Positions 12,646-23,822 of a DNA stretch of 64,000 nucleotides are shown piece after piece. Origin of the DNA: Branchiostoma floridae (taxonomy: Eukaryota > Chordata > Leptocardii > Amphioxiformes > Branchiostomatidae); the NCBI RefSeq assembly GCF_000003815.2, contig NC_049996.1, positions 11,698,856-11,762,855 on the forward strand, in the 5' to 3' direction. Each line of letters starts with the position of its first letter. Within the stretch, counting starts at the first letter, position 1. The notes under the pieces are model-generated. The model was given only the letters and a program-made list of their open reading frames with translations. It ran no database searches and had not been told where the DNA came from. The translations under genes and the position numbers were made by a program.

Positions 12646-12800
12646 ATTCTTATAACTCTGAATGAATTGTAATCATTATGATATTTGGCACGTGGGAAGA
12701 TGAATGCCAAGGTTGATCATTAGCTTCCTGGCAGCTGTCCTTGGTACTGTAGCAGAACTTCCATTTTTCTGAATATTCTGTCCTGAACATGCTAAGTTTT
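12646..12800 (+). repeat. Family B dispersed element, degenerate copy
   Basis: It shows the block order 'ataactctgaatgaattgtaat', 'atgatatttggcacgtggg', 'ctggcagctgtccttggtactg' and 'agcagaacttccattttt'. The left hairpin is lost. Confidence 0.65.
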
Positions 12801-12898
12801 GAATGTTACCTGATCATGACTAGCTATGCCAAAGAAGTATTTAAGCCCTGTTGGCTCTAAAATAGCCCTATCAGATGGAGCACAGATGTTTTCTTACA

Positions 12899-13223
12899 GG
12901 GCTCGAAATACCACCTACATATGCAGGTTAGTGCAGGTAGAATTGGAGCTGTGCAGGTATTTCTGACTGCACCTAAACTGCATATCTCCATGTACTGGGT
13001 TTAGGTAAACTTGTACTATGATGTAGATGTATGTGGATTTTACTGGCTGGATTGACTGTTACCACCTATAAAGTATGAAATAATGGCAATGATTTCTGAA
13101 CAGGTTTAGTATGATCCATACTTCCAAAATTCTTAGTGGTGCAGGTAAAATTTGTCTGGTGCAGGTAATGTTCAATGTTACCTGCACCAGTGCAGGTATG
13201 CAGAAAAAAGTGTTTCAAGCCCT
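12899..13223. mobile_element. hAT-like MITE with cagggct ends
   Basis: The left end reads cagggctcgaaatacc and the right end, read from the other strand, cagggcttgaaacac. CAGGG..CCCTG termini are typical of hAT elements. The inside is full of 'gtgcaggta' motifs in both directions. I could not find a clean 8-base target duplication, so the class is tentative. A related fragment (agtgctcgaaatact) sits near 17472. Confidence 0.6.
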
Positions 13224-13489
13224 GCGTTATCTTGGCAGGTTTGAGCAGTGTTGAGTTTTGTGGGAAGCAGACAGCACCTGGAGATTGCAAACCTCTGCCA
13301 AGGTGAAATATTTTCCTCCATAGAGTTCACATATTTACATGTGCAAGCTGCACAGTACAGTGATATGGCAGTTGTCCTATTTTGTAGTACTGTGTTGTTG
13401 AACATCCTTCCAAAATTTTATCACCAACTGTAATCAGCATTGCTGCCCCTACGGCCGATGAGGCTATGGGACCGGTGAGGTGAGGTGAG

Positions 13490-13995
13490 TAATCAACCAA
13501 CCAATCTGCCAGCCAGCCAACCAACCAAGCAAGCAAGGAAGCAAGCAAGAAAGCCAAACAACCAACCAACCAACCAGTCAGCTAGACAAGCAGCTAACTA
13601 GTTAACCAGCCAGTCAACCAACCAACCAACCAACCAACCAACCAACCAACCAACCAACCAACCAACCAACCAACCAACCAACCAACCAACCAAACAAACA
13701 GTTAGTTAGTTAGTTAACCAGTCAATCAGTTTGCTAACTACTTAACCAACTAGCCAACCAACCAACCAACCATTTTGTTAGTTAGTTAACCAATCAGTCA
13801 ATCAGCTAGCCAACCAACAAGTTTACTAACTACTTAACCAGCCAACCAGTTTGCTAACTACTTAACCAACTAGCCAAACAGGCAGCCAACCAACCAACCA
13901 ACCATCCAATCAGTCAACCTGTTTGCTATCTAGTTAACCAACCAACCAACCAATCAGCTAGCTAGCCAGCCAAGGAACCAGGCAAGAAACCAAAC
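13490..13995. repeat. CCAA-type tetranucleotide satellite
   Basis: The core (about 13617-13692) is near-perfect (ccaa)n. On both sides are degenerate arrays in which ccag, gtta, caag and taac variants are mixed in. Read on the other strand it yields an artificial Leu/Trp-rich frame (13327-13569). About 500 bases are covered in all. Confidence 0.95.
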
Positions 13996-14111
13996 AAACA
14001 ATCAAACCAAAGCTGCTAGGAGGGCCAAATTACATGACTTTCTCCTTATATCAGTCTGCCATCGAATAAAAATAGAAAGATACAAAAACTAGAACCTCAG
14101 CTGCAGTACTG

Positions 14112-14290
14112 AGGTAACAATTTAGGGGGCCAAAATTGACCTTCGTCCTCTAAACACCTACCCACATACAAAATATCGTTATAAACCAAGCTTATTAAGT
14201 TATGCTGACCACAAATATCCAGAAACACACACTAGCACTCAGACGGACAGACATGCCAAAAGAAAATAACTCCCACTTCATAAAGGTAAC
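14112..14290 (-). repeat. Family B dispersed element, reverse copy
   Basis: It reads on the minus strand and contains, from left to right, the complements of the 'gggaagacgaaggtcaa', 'gtggtatgtgggtag', 'gtggtcagcataact' and 'gtctgtctg' blocks. Confidence 0.7.
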
Positions 14291-14866
14291 AAACAGCCAA
14301 ACAAAACCAAACAAATGTTCAACCGACATGTATTAGCAAGCCAGCCAACCAGTCAGCACTAGTAAAAACTTGGGCACAATCATTATTTTGCTATGGACGA
14401 AAGATAGTTCTCCTCTCACTGCTTTTTTCACATTCAGATGACCTTAACATACAAATGTGATTGGCCCAGGTGCGCCCATGAGACTAAATATAGTTGTTAA
14501 TCACGTACCTCAGGGTGTGGTGTTATTGAAAAATGTAGTTTACGTGTGTTCCAAGTGAGGACAAGGCTGATTGCAACAATACAATGAAGGTTTATCCTAA
14601 CTAAAGGTATACATAACCAGCTAATGGTATATTATAGGTCTGGACTTGTTCAGATTATAATGGGTAGAGCACATCATGTATTCAGCTCATTAAAAGTCTT
14701 GGGAGACATTTCCTTTATGTAGTTTTCTCATTAAAATAAATGTTTTCGATGGATTTTTTTGTCAAGACTGCCCAAGAATATACTCCAGGGACTGATAAGA
14801 TCTAGTCTATGTGAACAGGTGGTCAATAATGGTGAAAAATTATCTAAGGGACCATCAACAAGCCTG
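14291..14866. other. Intron, nothing recognised
   Basis: No supported feature was found between the family B copy and the GC-rich repeat at 14867. Confidence 0.4.
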
Positions 14867-14962
14867 ATTTAATCGCGCGTCGTAGGCCCGTCCTACATTG
14901 CCGTGCCGCGAGGAGGAGCCTACCAGCTCCGGATAGCGGAGTCTGCGTTATACAGACCAACC
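14867..14962. repeat. Short GC-rich dispersed repeat (also at 48622)
   Basis: The block starts 'gcctgatttaatc' and ends with an imperfect hairpin around 'ggagtctgcgttatacagac'. Its match at 48622-48703 keeps the start (gcctgattaaatc), a middle 'gcccg.cc' core and the end 'gatagc.gagt.tg', so it is a dispersed family. The composition differs sharply from the neighbouring AT-rich sequence. The class is unknown. Confidence 0.55.
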
Positions 14963-15042
14963 ATCAACAAGTAGTCACCTTGGCCAGGTGGCCTTACATG
15001 TATGTAGAGGGAGTGCAGGTTTGACTGTATATCAATCAAGTT

Positions 15043-15432
15043 GCCAGGGATGACATTTTTTCCTCAATACCGCAGAAGTAAATCCCAGCAAACTTAAGGC
15101 ATATACCTGAGGGGGCTGCCCTAAATGGAGATGGTGATTTGAGAAACTGCATTTGAAGGTGATTTTGAGTCGGTGGATCATGCAGGAAAGCCATTTCATC
15201 TTCGGAAGAGACCACTTATAGACAGGCTAGCTAGTAGGATTTTATCATAGGGAGTCCAATTTTCTTATGCTTAGTGACTGAGATTCACCATGCAGTGAAT
15301 GCTACAGACACGAGCATTGTAGGGGGTCAGGGGCCATCAACCTTCCATGGTTTGGGGTTTGAGAGAATTTTAAGTTAAAATGCTGCATTCTGGGGGGCAA
15401 ATTACTGTCAGAGAGTCTAGTGGCATCCCTGG
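15043..15432. repeat. Possible MITE with CCAGGGATG ends
   Basis: The left end ccagggatgacattt and the right end tggcatccctgg are inverted copies over about 9-10 bases and flank 390 bases of non-coding sequence. Short inverted ends may occur by chance, so this is a weak call. Confidence 0.3.
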
Positions 15433-15649
15433 TCAATCAGAATTTCATGCCTGTCAGAGGATCAGCTCCCCAGTGTAAGGGCCTCTTCAGTGTGTCTAGT
15501 GCATCCAATTTCTTATTATTTATAGAAAAGTGCGTCCAATGGATGCCTGGACACATGCGTTGCTAAAAGCCTGCTTATACTTTTTTATAGAATGATGTAT
15601 GGATGCATGATACAATTGTAGCAGCATGTGATATCCTAAAGATGGAAAC

Positions 15650-15905
15650 CTTACCTACATAAAAAAATGGAGGTTTTGTTTTGGCTGTGGCTACGTGTTT
15701 GTGTACGTGTGTCTGTCTGTTTGTATTTCCGGAAATTTGTTGTCAGCATGACTGACTATATGAACAGCTGGATGGATTGTGATGATACATTGTATTTCGT
15801 ATGTGGGTAGATCTTGGGAAGGCAAAGGTCAAGGTCAAGTTTGGGCCTTCTGGCAGCTTTTATTGGTATTACAGCAGAACTTCCAGTTTTTAGTTCTGGA
15901 TGTCA
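15650..15905 (+). repeat. Family B dispersed element, full copy with an intact AGGTCA pair
   Basis: All family blocks are present from 'atggaggttttgttttggc' through 'cttccagttttt'. Two perfect abutting half-sites, 15826-15831 and 15832-15837, form a DR0, and the second also makes the extended TCAAGGTCA site (15829-15837) that NR5A/ERR-type receptors recognise as monomers. Confidence 0.75.
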
Positions 15906-16914
15906 GAACAGGTGGTATTGGGGACACAGAAAGTGATACCTTTGTACACAGTGGTGATGCCCAAGGTTGCATATGCTACTGTAATAATGTCAGCACCATC
16001 CTATATCCTATGTGTTACTTAAGTTTCAATATGATAGAATTTTGGGGTCATTTTTTGCAGTGGTGCATTTCCCCTTCTCGGGCAACCTTCATACATGTAT
16101 ATAGTTGAGGTGAGAAATATCACACTTACAGCATTGTTGGGCCAAATGGACTTGAAAACTTGGTACTTTAAAGTTTAAAGTGTAAATCCTGTTTGGTATT
16201 CTGTCTCGTCCCACGCTGTGCTATTACGCCCACATGAAGCTATCAGCGTTGCTTTAATGCTTCCTTTTCCTAGAAAAACCCATCATACGCTATGTACTCT
16301 ATGTGCAGCGGTGTAAACCTGTCTGTGTAATTAGACTTCAATGAAAGTCCAAGACTATATTCATGCCTGTCAGTAAGAAAATTTTGGCAATACCATAACG
16401 CTTGTTCACCTTTATCTGTGGGTAGACCTATATCCGTTGCTTAAAAAAATGGTATTAAGGGATATTAAGTCCACAATCGGTGGTTTCAAACTGTAATATT
16501 TCTAAATTATTGCTAAAAGTTAAAAACAATCTGTTGACTTGATATCCCCAAATATGCTGCTTTTGAACGTCATGGATATTGGTTACCAGCGGCTAAAGTT
16601 TAACTAGTGTTATATGTATGGTATTGACAAGATGTTCCAGTCAATCCTAATTTTTTTTGCCCAGCTACTGACAAGATATTCCTGCTAATAATGTTTTTTT
16701 TAAATTATTGAATGAGTCTTGTTCCTGTCGATAAGAATCCTGGGTACTTTTGTAATGTCAACAAAGATTTTTGACTGATATGATATGTAAATAGGATATG
16801 AAGCCAGGGGAGCCTGCAGGCATCCTGGTTATTACCAGATTATATGTCAGATTGTCTCCTCAAATGACAGGTCTAACCTTGGGGGCAGCAGAGTTGATTT
16901 ATTTAGGGACCTGA
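15906..16914. other. Intron, nothing recognised
   Basis: AT-rich and without recognisable features. The open frame 15779-16108 overlaps the family B element and is not a gene. Confidence 0.45.
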
Positions 16915-17125
16915 TACTGTAAATGCAGAAATGTTCGCGGTGGATTAATGTTCGCGGTTTTCGCTGTGACCACTTCACCGCGAACTTAAAACCATCGCGA
17001 ACATTTTTCTACTATGGTATTAGACTGCTGTCAATGGTGTTACCGCGAACTTAAATCCACTGCAAAAAGTCCTTTTTCCCGCTACCGCGAAATTAAATCC
17101 CCGCGAACTTAAATGCATTTACAGT
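16915..17125. repeat. Family A fold-back MITE, best-preserved copy
   Basis: The copy runs from tactgtaaatgcag to aaatgcatttacagt and is a near-perfect inverted pair. Repeated internal words are ttcgcggt, accgcgaactt and taccgcgaaatt. It serves as the reference for the family in this window, and the CpG-rich words are still intact. Confidence 0.85.
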
Positions 17126-17197
17126 GAGGGTGCTGACGTTTCATCATCTTGTTGTGATTGTGTGAGGATGTTCATGGCTTGGGGGCCCCCCTCCCCC

Positions 17198-17327
17198 CTA
17201 ATCTCCAGGCAGATCTACCTGCAAAAGGAGTTTAGCTGACCAAGGAATGTCCTGAGCATGGCTCATCAGAACCTTCCTTGGCCAGCTAAACTCCTTATGC
17301 CGCCAGTAGATCTGCCTGGAGAGTAGG
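17198..17327. repeat. Fold-back MITE, family C
   Basis: The arms are inverted copies. The left arm contains ctccaggcagatctac, 'aggagtttagctg' and 'ccaaggaa'; the right arm contains their complements ending in gtagatctgcctggag. The loop is near 17258. The same end sequence begins the larger element at 32566. Confidence 0.8.
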
Positions 17328-18209
17328 TGGGCAGGTAGCCTTGGTACCATCCGGAAAGCAGTTCATTTTGGCATTTAGACACTATACTTAGTATACTGTC
17401 GCTTCTCGCTTTGACATTTATGCCCCCCCAGCTCTTGGTGCGGTATGCTTCCTCACACAGTTAGTTGATTTCAGTGCTCGAAATACTTTTAATTACGTTA
17501 ATGTCAATTACGTTACAATGGCCCTCCCTTTCTGACAGGTACAGATGAGTCTCATTACACTGTACAAAATTGTTAAGGATATCATTAAAATACCATCAAA
17601 CCTGCCCAATGTTGTACCAGAGGAAGCCATAATTTAAAGTACCAATTAATACCAGCTGACAAGGATCGTTGTAACAATGTAAGTTTTCTTTTTTTCCGTG
17701 CACTATCAACAATTAGAACCAACTGCCAAGCCACATTGTTCACATCGTTCAGGCCCAGACAGTTGAGGCCTTCAGTGCCGGGTTAGCCGCCTTGCCTTAC
17801 CCCGCATTACTGCAAAAACCTCCTTTTTGCTCCTACCATAAAATAAACCCAGTGTGATAGTAAATGACTTTACAGTACTGACTTTTATATTGACTAATGG
17901 ATTATAGATCAATAGGGTGCCATTATTGATAATCATTTACACTTTACACAGGAAAAGACTTACATGTAACCATTTAGTCTAAAAGCATGATATTGAACCT
18001 GACTATGTATTGTATCCACTGGGGAAGATCATTACCAAGGGTGTGTGAAATCAATGTGAAGGTTACAGAGTTACTACCTTGACATTCTGAGGCAAATCTT
18101 TGCCAAACTTCTTGAAAGGCCAAATGTGTTGTTGTGTTGAAGACTCACGTTTGATGGGAATGTCAACTGTGTGCACTTGGCTGTATGTGATGTTAATCAT
18201 GGTTGGTTA
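17328..18209. other. Intron, mostly unrecognised
   Basis: About 17808-17880 is a decayed family A-like fragment. Nothing else is supported. Confidence 0.4.
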
Positions 18210-19025
18210 CCTCGTCTGGAGAGAAGTGACCTTTAACTTTAAGTGTAACACTTTAAGTGTGTATGACAAGCGGACTCAAATATATTGTATTGCAGTCACC
18301 GCACTTCGTCTTGCTACCAAGGCACTGCACCTGTATGTTTTAGTCTGGAGAAACGTGAACCTTTAATTATGTGTAACACTTTAAGTGTGTATCATATTAG
18401 GGCTGTGTACCTAAATACCCGTACCTGTACCGTACCTAAAAAAATGTTTAGGTACAGGTCCGGACCTAAACATCTGTGTACCTGTACCTGTACCTAAACA
18501 AACTAAATCACTGTTAAACACTACTTTTTAAGACTGCTGGACAAGTAAATCCCAAATCAACAAAGACAATGGTAATAATCTTGCAATTGAAACTTAAGAA
18601 AACTTGCAAAGAAATTGTTCTGAGATTCAAATATGTAATTCCCCATACAAAGATGACAATTTATTACTAGAAAAGACATGTCTAACTTACATATACTTGG
18701 TTAAACTTTTTTAGGTACAGGTGCAGGTCCGGACCTGTACCTAAACCTGTGTACCTGTACCTGTACCTGTACCTGTACCTGAAATTTGTTTAGGTACACA
18801 GCCTATGTGTATGACAAGCGGACTCAAATAAACTGTATTGCAGTCACGGCACTTCGTTTTGCTACCGAGACACTGCACCTGTATGTTGTAGTCTGGAGAG
18901 AAGTGACCTAACATGTATGTGTAACACTTAAGTAAGTAAGTTGACATGACAAGCAGACTCAAAGAAACTGTATTGCAATCACCACCCTTTGTTTTGCTAC
19001 CAAGCCACCGTGCCTCTTTAGAGGC
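18210..19025. repeat. Three-unit tandem repeat of about 140 bases, interrupted by an insertion
   Basis: Each unit carries 'gtctggagagaagtgacc', 'gtgtaacactttaagtgtgtatgacaag' and 'ggactcaaat...tgtattgcagtcacc', then 'gctaccaaggcactgcacctgtatg' type blocks. Unit 2 is split after about 18394 and resumes at about 18803; the interrupting DNA is the element at 18400-18803. Confidence 0.8.
18400..18803. mobile_element. MITE with ggctgtgtaccta inverted ends
   Basis: The left end gggctgtgtacctaaa and the right end tttaggtacacagcc are inverted copies. Sub-terminal arrays of 'gtacct'/'aggtac' units occur at both ends, each containing a palindromic aggtccggacct core (18456-18466 and 18725-18738). It interrupts a tandem repeat unit and is therefore younger than that repeat. 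The target duplication is unclear. Confidence 0.75.
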
Positions 19026-20069
19026 ATAGCCACTATGCCTGTTGTTTACATTCAAATTCTTACCTTGACCTATAAACTATAATTCAAACCGGGATAATTC
19101 AAACCGGCTCGTTCTCTCCATTAAAGTCAATACCACTAGCTATAGTGTGGTACCCCCAGATATATACAGTTGATATACAGGAATGCACTATACTGGGGAT
19201 GTTGGGTTGGACTTGGAGATCTGTTTGGATGCATCTTTCCAGGGAGGTGGAATTATGTCCCATTGGTAGAATTATGATTGTAATATTTTAGATTTTACTC
19301 CCTCATTTTCTCCAATCACTAGAATTACAGAACTCAATATCAAACGGACTTACAGTACGAAATTACCATTACCATGACAACTAACATTACTGGTATGTTT
19401 GCACAAGCACGTAAGTTGACATTACTATTTTGTAACCCAAAGTCCCTTCATCCTCTCTTACTTTCTGTTTTTCCCTTGACATTTCTGTGGTGTTGTGATG
19501 TGAGTCTGTTTTGCCTCTTTGTTGCAGAATCGCTAAGGAAATGAGGACCAGCTTTATGCATTGCAAAGCCTTCACAGTTTGACCTTCAGAATCATGAGAA
19601 ATTGCCGGTGATAACCCCCTACTGGCACGTAATCACGGACTGACGTTCGCAACAACCACACACCTGGCTTTGATTCAAATTTGGCACGACTTTCCGACCG
19701 AAATAGAAATCTCCATTTCTGAAATGAGGCACTAAGCTGGTTTGAATCAATGCAGTTTGTATGTCGTATAACTTTGCAAACACAAATGTCATTTGGTCTA
19801 TTTCTAATATACGTTAACAAGTGCGTGATGCCAGTTCTATAAGACGTCTCTTAGGTTATTTCCAGAATTTTTTTCGTATCATGTTTGCAGTAATGGAAAG
19901 AATTGAAGGAAAGACAATTGGAAAAGGTTGAAGTTCACTGTAGTAATAGCTAGTACCTTCTAGCTAGTGCTTCTTGTTGCATGCAGTATGAGATCAATCT
20001 GTCAGAGGGCGCTGTTGTACACACTTGGGTTTAGTGCATTTGGGCCTATGCTAGTATCACCACGAACGG
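19026..20069. other. Intron, nothing recognised
   Basis: Non-coding sequence. I see no repeat ends or coding frame that I can support. Confidence 0.4.
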
Positions 20070-20105
20070 AGAACGGAGGGACGGGTCCTGGAGACAGCCC
20101 TTTAA
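20070..20105 (-). repeat. Family D fragment
   Basis: On the minus strand it reads agggctgtctccaggaccc followed by 'gtccctccgttc'. This is the left end of family D; the rest of the element is absent or decayed. Confidence 0.6.
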
Positions 20106-20109
20106 AAAA

Positions 20110-21440
20110 AAATATTTATTCCCTTCCCTTCAAATGATACAAAAATAGATTAATATACCAAAGCTGTAAGAATACACATCTTGAGGTACCTTCCTTTATA
20201 TTAACTCCCTTCCCTTCTATAGGTAATCCTTTGCATGTCTGATCCAATCAGCAACATATTGATTATGTCTGGCGCAGCTAACCAACGCTCCCTTCCTATG
20301 GCCTTGCATGAATGCACTGTGCTGATATATGGTACACAGACAATGACAGAATCAGGCCATTGCTATCAGTATATGTGATGGAGTAAACCCTTTTGTGTCT
20401 TGGGCTTTATACAAATAACACAAGATTTCTCATACACAATATTTTCACACAGACAACTACAACCTGTAAAATAAAAATACAAAATTAACCTTAAAATTCA
20501 ACCTATCAAAGGATTTATCATGCTCAAGATATTCGCACATTCAGGTACAAACTACAAAGTAGAAATGCAAAATTTACATGTACCTTAAAAATAAAATTCA
20601 ACTATTAAACAATACTTATCTGGCTGGCAGACATGAATTGATATAATCATGTGAGGCTAATCGTGGGTTTTATTATCTTTCCCATGAAACAGGTTTCACA
20701 AAATTAAGTTTTGATTTGTTACATGGGAGCCTGATATGTGATGACTGAGACAAACTGTTAATGATTTCTGATATTTACATATGCCATTTTTTAGCTCAGA
20801 GACTTCATATATATGATTGTGTACAAATGAAGAAATGAAAAATATACAATTAGGTGAAACAAATTTTAGTGAAAATTTTTCAGAACCGTACAAACCACTT
20901 CTAGGTCTGTGATTAATCATTATGATAGTGTATAGAGAGAATCAATGATCTAATTTGATTTTTAAGAGCTTGCTTGATTCTTTTTTTGGAGGGTAAAATA
21001 GGTAAAATACAAACCGTAGCCAATATTTTCTATTGCAGCCTTTTCTTTTTCCATGTAATGTTACAAGACTTCTTCCAAAATTGTCTGATGTGGAAGATTT
21101 AAATAATGAAGCCATTGTTCAAGTGCTGTGCACAAGCTCCCCCTGCATGAAAATCTTGTATCCTGGTACTGCAGCTTCCTATGCACCAGTATAGTGCCAA
21201 TTCACCAGTCTTATCAGAATGAAGGTCTCCTTCCCAGAAACTATTGTGAAATGAAACTTTGGCATGAAGGTACGGCTAGAACAAATTCATCTGTAGACAT
21301 TTTATTGCACACCTGGAGTTAGATTGATATGCAAGGCTTTATCAATATGAACAGCTGTTGGATATATAACATTTACCCAAACGGAATGGTGTTTTTCAAC
21401 AGATTTATTCAGACAGAGATGCAGGAATAGGGCCCGAGCC
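20110..21440. other. Intron, nothing recognised
   Basis: AT-rich sequence with no supported gene, RNA or repeat boundary. Confidence 0.4.
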
Positions 21441-21442
21441 TT

Positions 21443-21655
21443 GGGGCTGTCTCCAGGACCCATCCATCTGTCGCAGGACAGAAATTTGCTTGTTGAGACA
21501 AGGGCAAAATTTTTAACTCGTTCCTCAAAAGAAATCTTAACTTTATATGACATGAAATTGAGGAAAATGTATTTAATATTTGAAATGACAAATTTAACAT
21601 CAAGGGCCCCTCAAGAATGAGTAGGACAAAAATAAAGTAAAGTTGGAGACAGCCG
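21443..21655 (+). mobile_element. Family D MITE, copy with both ends
   Basis: The left end ggggctgtctccaggacc and the right end agttggagacagcc are inverted copies over the GGCTGTCTCCA core, giving a 213-base element. This copy shows that the other family D fragments come from a terminal-inverted-repeat element. Confidence 0.65.
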
Positions 21656-22026
21656 TTGGTTGAGCTGAGATATTTTGCAGGCCCCTTGGTCAAGGTTAAG
21701 ATTATGTATCTAGGTCATGCTGCTGATCTGTATGCAGGCCGGATTTGGCGTTGGTCTGGTGTTCACGTGGCAATCATTAATGTAACTAGGATACCGCTGG
21801 AATCTAGGACACATCGGCAGTAACTCAACAACAGGGGACTGTGAACGTGACGTCCATGTCAAGTGTGCGAATACTAATACAAGGCTGCTTTAAAACAAGC
21901 AGAGGTTTGTTTAAAGAATACAGCCAAAATGCATGTGTGAAAAAAGAAAATTTGCTTCAAGAAATTCAGATTGAAACATAGATTTAAATCAGATTACCTT
22001 TATGAAGGTATAGGCATCCAGATAAA

Positions 22027-22136
22027 CAATAGTCAAATACAATTCAATCTCTACAACTGGATGAAATACGGATAGTTACTTCCAGACGTTTCGAGTGACA
22101 TCCATCACTCTTCTTCAGCGTCACTAGAATGAAGAA
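22027..22136 (-). repeat. Penelope-type repeat with hammerhead-like core, reverse copy
   Basis: On the minus strand the order is: GACG (22122-22119), CTGAAGA (22118-22112), one A, a perfect 6-bp hairpin GAGTGA/TCACTC (22110-22105 with 22098-22093), GAAA (22092-22089) and CGTC (22088-22085). CTGANGA, helix II and GAAA is the hammerhead ribozyme core order. The extra A and the GACG/CGTC pairing do not fit a textbook hammerhead, and I cannot place the cleavage triplet. The copy at 42268 is in the opposite orientation. Confidence 0.6.
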
Positions 22137-22471
22137 AATCAGATTTAAACATAGAAATTTGGATTTTTATGACCACTTATAGATGGGATGATCCTTTTTA
22201 ATAATCCTTTTCCATGGTTTTACAAACACAGACAAGCTACATGTATCCTTCATTTGCATCTTTGCCCAATTTTAGCCTCTAATAATAAATCTTATTAGAT
22301 GAAAGACTTGCCCAGTAGTCTTTGCTTTTTGTATGATTACCATAAATTGGTAGCCAGGGGGATGCTATTGTCAGACACCAGAGATTTACATCAGTCCTTT
22401 GTGGTTGTCTAGTTAATGGTGCACATCAGGAATTTATCAAGGTTGTCCTTTTCTGATGAGAGCAGTATCCT

Positions 22472-22561
22472 TGACCTGGGGTCATGTCCCTCAGAGGGCA
22501 GAGGTCACCATGCCCTTTGAGGTTTGACCTATGCAAGGTCACATGTGAGTGAGTAAGGTCA
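22472..22561. promoter_or_regulatory. Cluster of six nuclear-receptor half-sites
   Basis: Half-sites: TGACCT 22472-22477, GGGTCA 22479-22484, AGGTCA 22502-22507, TGACCT 22525-22530, AGGTCA 22536-22541 and AGGTCA 22556-22561. The 22525/22536 pair is an everted repeat with five spacer bases. The last two sites sit in direct repeats of aaggtcacatgtg, 20 bases apart. Five perfect half-sites in 90 bases is far above the roughly one per 2 kb expected by chance on both strands. Function is inferred. Confidence 0.45.
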
Positions 22562-22659
22562 CATGTGCACTGTGCATGCCCTACCCACAACTCAAGTCAA
22601 GGGCAAAGTTGTCTGTAATGCAGGATATTCCCACCTTTGCAGAGAAGGTTATGTTTTAG

Positions 22660-22710
22660 GTACTGTGTGTGTGTGCGTGTGCGTGTGCGTGCGTGCGTGT
22701 GCGTGTGTTT
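22660..22710. repeat. GT/GC-type microsatellite
   Basis: An alternating gtgtgcgtgtgcgtgcg run. It yields false open frames on the plus strand. Confidence 0.9.
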
Positions 22711-22714
22711 GGTA

Positions 22715-23250
22715 TGAAACGAGTTATTGCCATGTTGGGCCACTTTTATGGAGATAGAAATATAGTATATGTTGTAACAATACGTTGCAAAAATTTACTG
22801 CAGATCATTGGGCCCGGGCCCTGCATAGCAATAGCTGTGCGACTGTTCTGTTAAATTCTGTTCACGGCCCAGACCACAGTGGTCTTTGAGCAACTGTACA
22901 GCAAATTGGATTTATGTGATCCTTTATTCTTCATGATTTGGGAATATGAAGCATGATTTAAGACACAACACACATGTATGCATGTACATGTCAGTCTCAG
23001 TTATGATTTCAAAATGTACACATATGAAAGTACATGTACATTATTTATTGATCTCAATCTCAACAACAAAATCTCTTTTGTTGAAGGCTCATTCAAACAA
23101 GTATAATGGAGCAAATATTCAAATCTGTCCACCCTCTTGCTATCATGATATTGATATTGTTTACAGTCTGACTCTGACAATATGTGGGCAATTTTCATCC
23201 CAACCTATGAGTACTGAATTCTCATTGGTTGACAGCTGTCAGCATACATG
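22715..23250. other. Intron, nothing recognised
   Basis: Non-coding sequence with no supported features. Confidence 0.4.
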
Positions 23251-23254
23251 TACG

Positions 23255-23525
23255 TGTGTCCTTATTGGTCTACTGAAAATGTCATCCGTTTCTATTTTCT
23301 CTCTAAGCCATTGAGCTTGCTGTGTGGTACCATATGGGTAAATTTTGTCCATAGATGAACCTTAACTGTGTGAACTGTTGACTCCTATTGGTCTATTGCT
23401 AATGTCAGCCAGTTCTATTTTCTCTCTAGCTATTAAACTTGCTGTGTGGTAACATATGGGTTCATTGACCTCCTGAAATTTTGTCCATAAATGAAATGAC
23501 CTTTACTGCGTGAACTGTTGAGGAC
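23255..23525. repeat. Two-unit tandem duplication of about 135 bases
   Basis: Units at about 23255-23370 and 23380-23525 share 'attggtcta.tg..aatgtca', 'ttctattttctctctaa', 'cttgctgtgtggta', 'catatgggt' and 'attttgtccat' blocks in the same order. The second unit has a short internal insertion. Confidence 0.75.
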
Positions 23526-23639
23526 ATCCAGCAGCGCTAATGCTTGAACATCTATTGTGTCAGACAGGTACTTAAAGGTGCAATATGCCGGTGCTTATAG
23601 ACGTTTAAGCCGTTAATTGCCTTCGCCAGGAAGGTCACA

Positions 23640-23822
23640 TAATGGGACGTTTTTGGTAGCATTTGTATGTACGTATGTTTGTATGTGGTTTAGCTGCATA
23701 ACTCTAGAAGCTATAGATGGATTGTGAAAATTTGGTCTGTGGTTAGGTCCTATCAAAGAAATGATTTGATTTTGGGCCCCCTGGCAGCTTTCCATGGTGC
23801 TGCAGCAAAAATCCTGGTTTAG
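23640..23822 (+). repeat. Family B dispersed element, degenerate copy
   Basis: It retains 'gcataactctagaagctatagatggattgtga', 'ggtctgtggttagg' and 'tttgggccccctggcagctttcc', followed by 'tgctgcagcaaaaatcc'. The AGGTCA part is mutated. Confidence 0.65.

Noticed and set aside
13327-13569. 80-codon minus-strand open frame rich in Leu and Trp
   Set aside because: It is the CCAA satellite read on the other strand; there is no real protein signal.
20083-21460. A single large element bounded by the two family D ends at 20105 and 21443
   Set aside because: The two ends point away from each other, and the right one has its own partner end at 21655, so they are separate copies.
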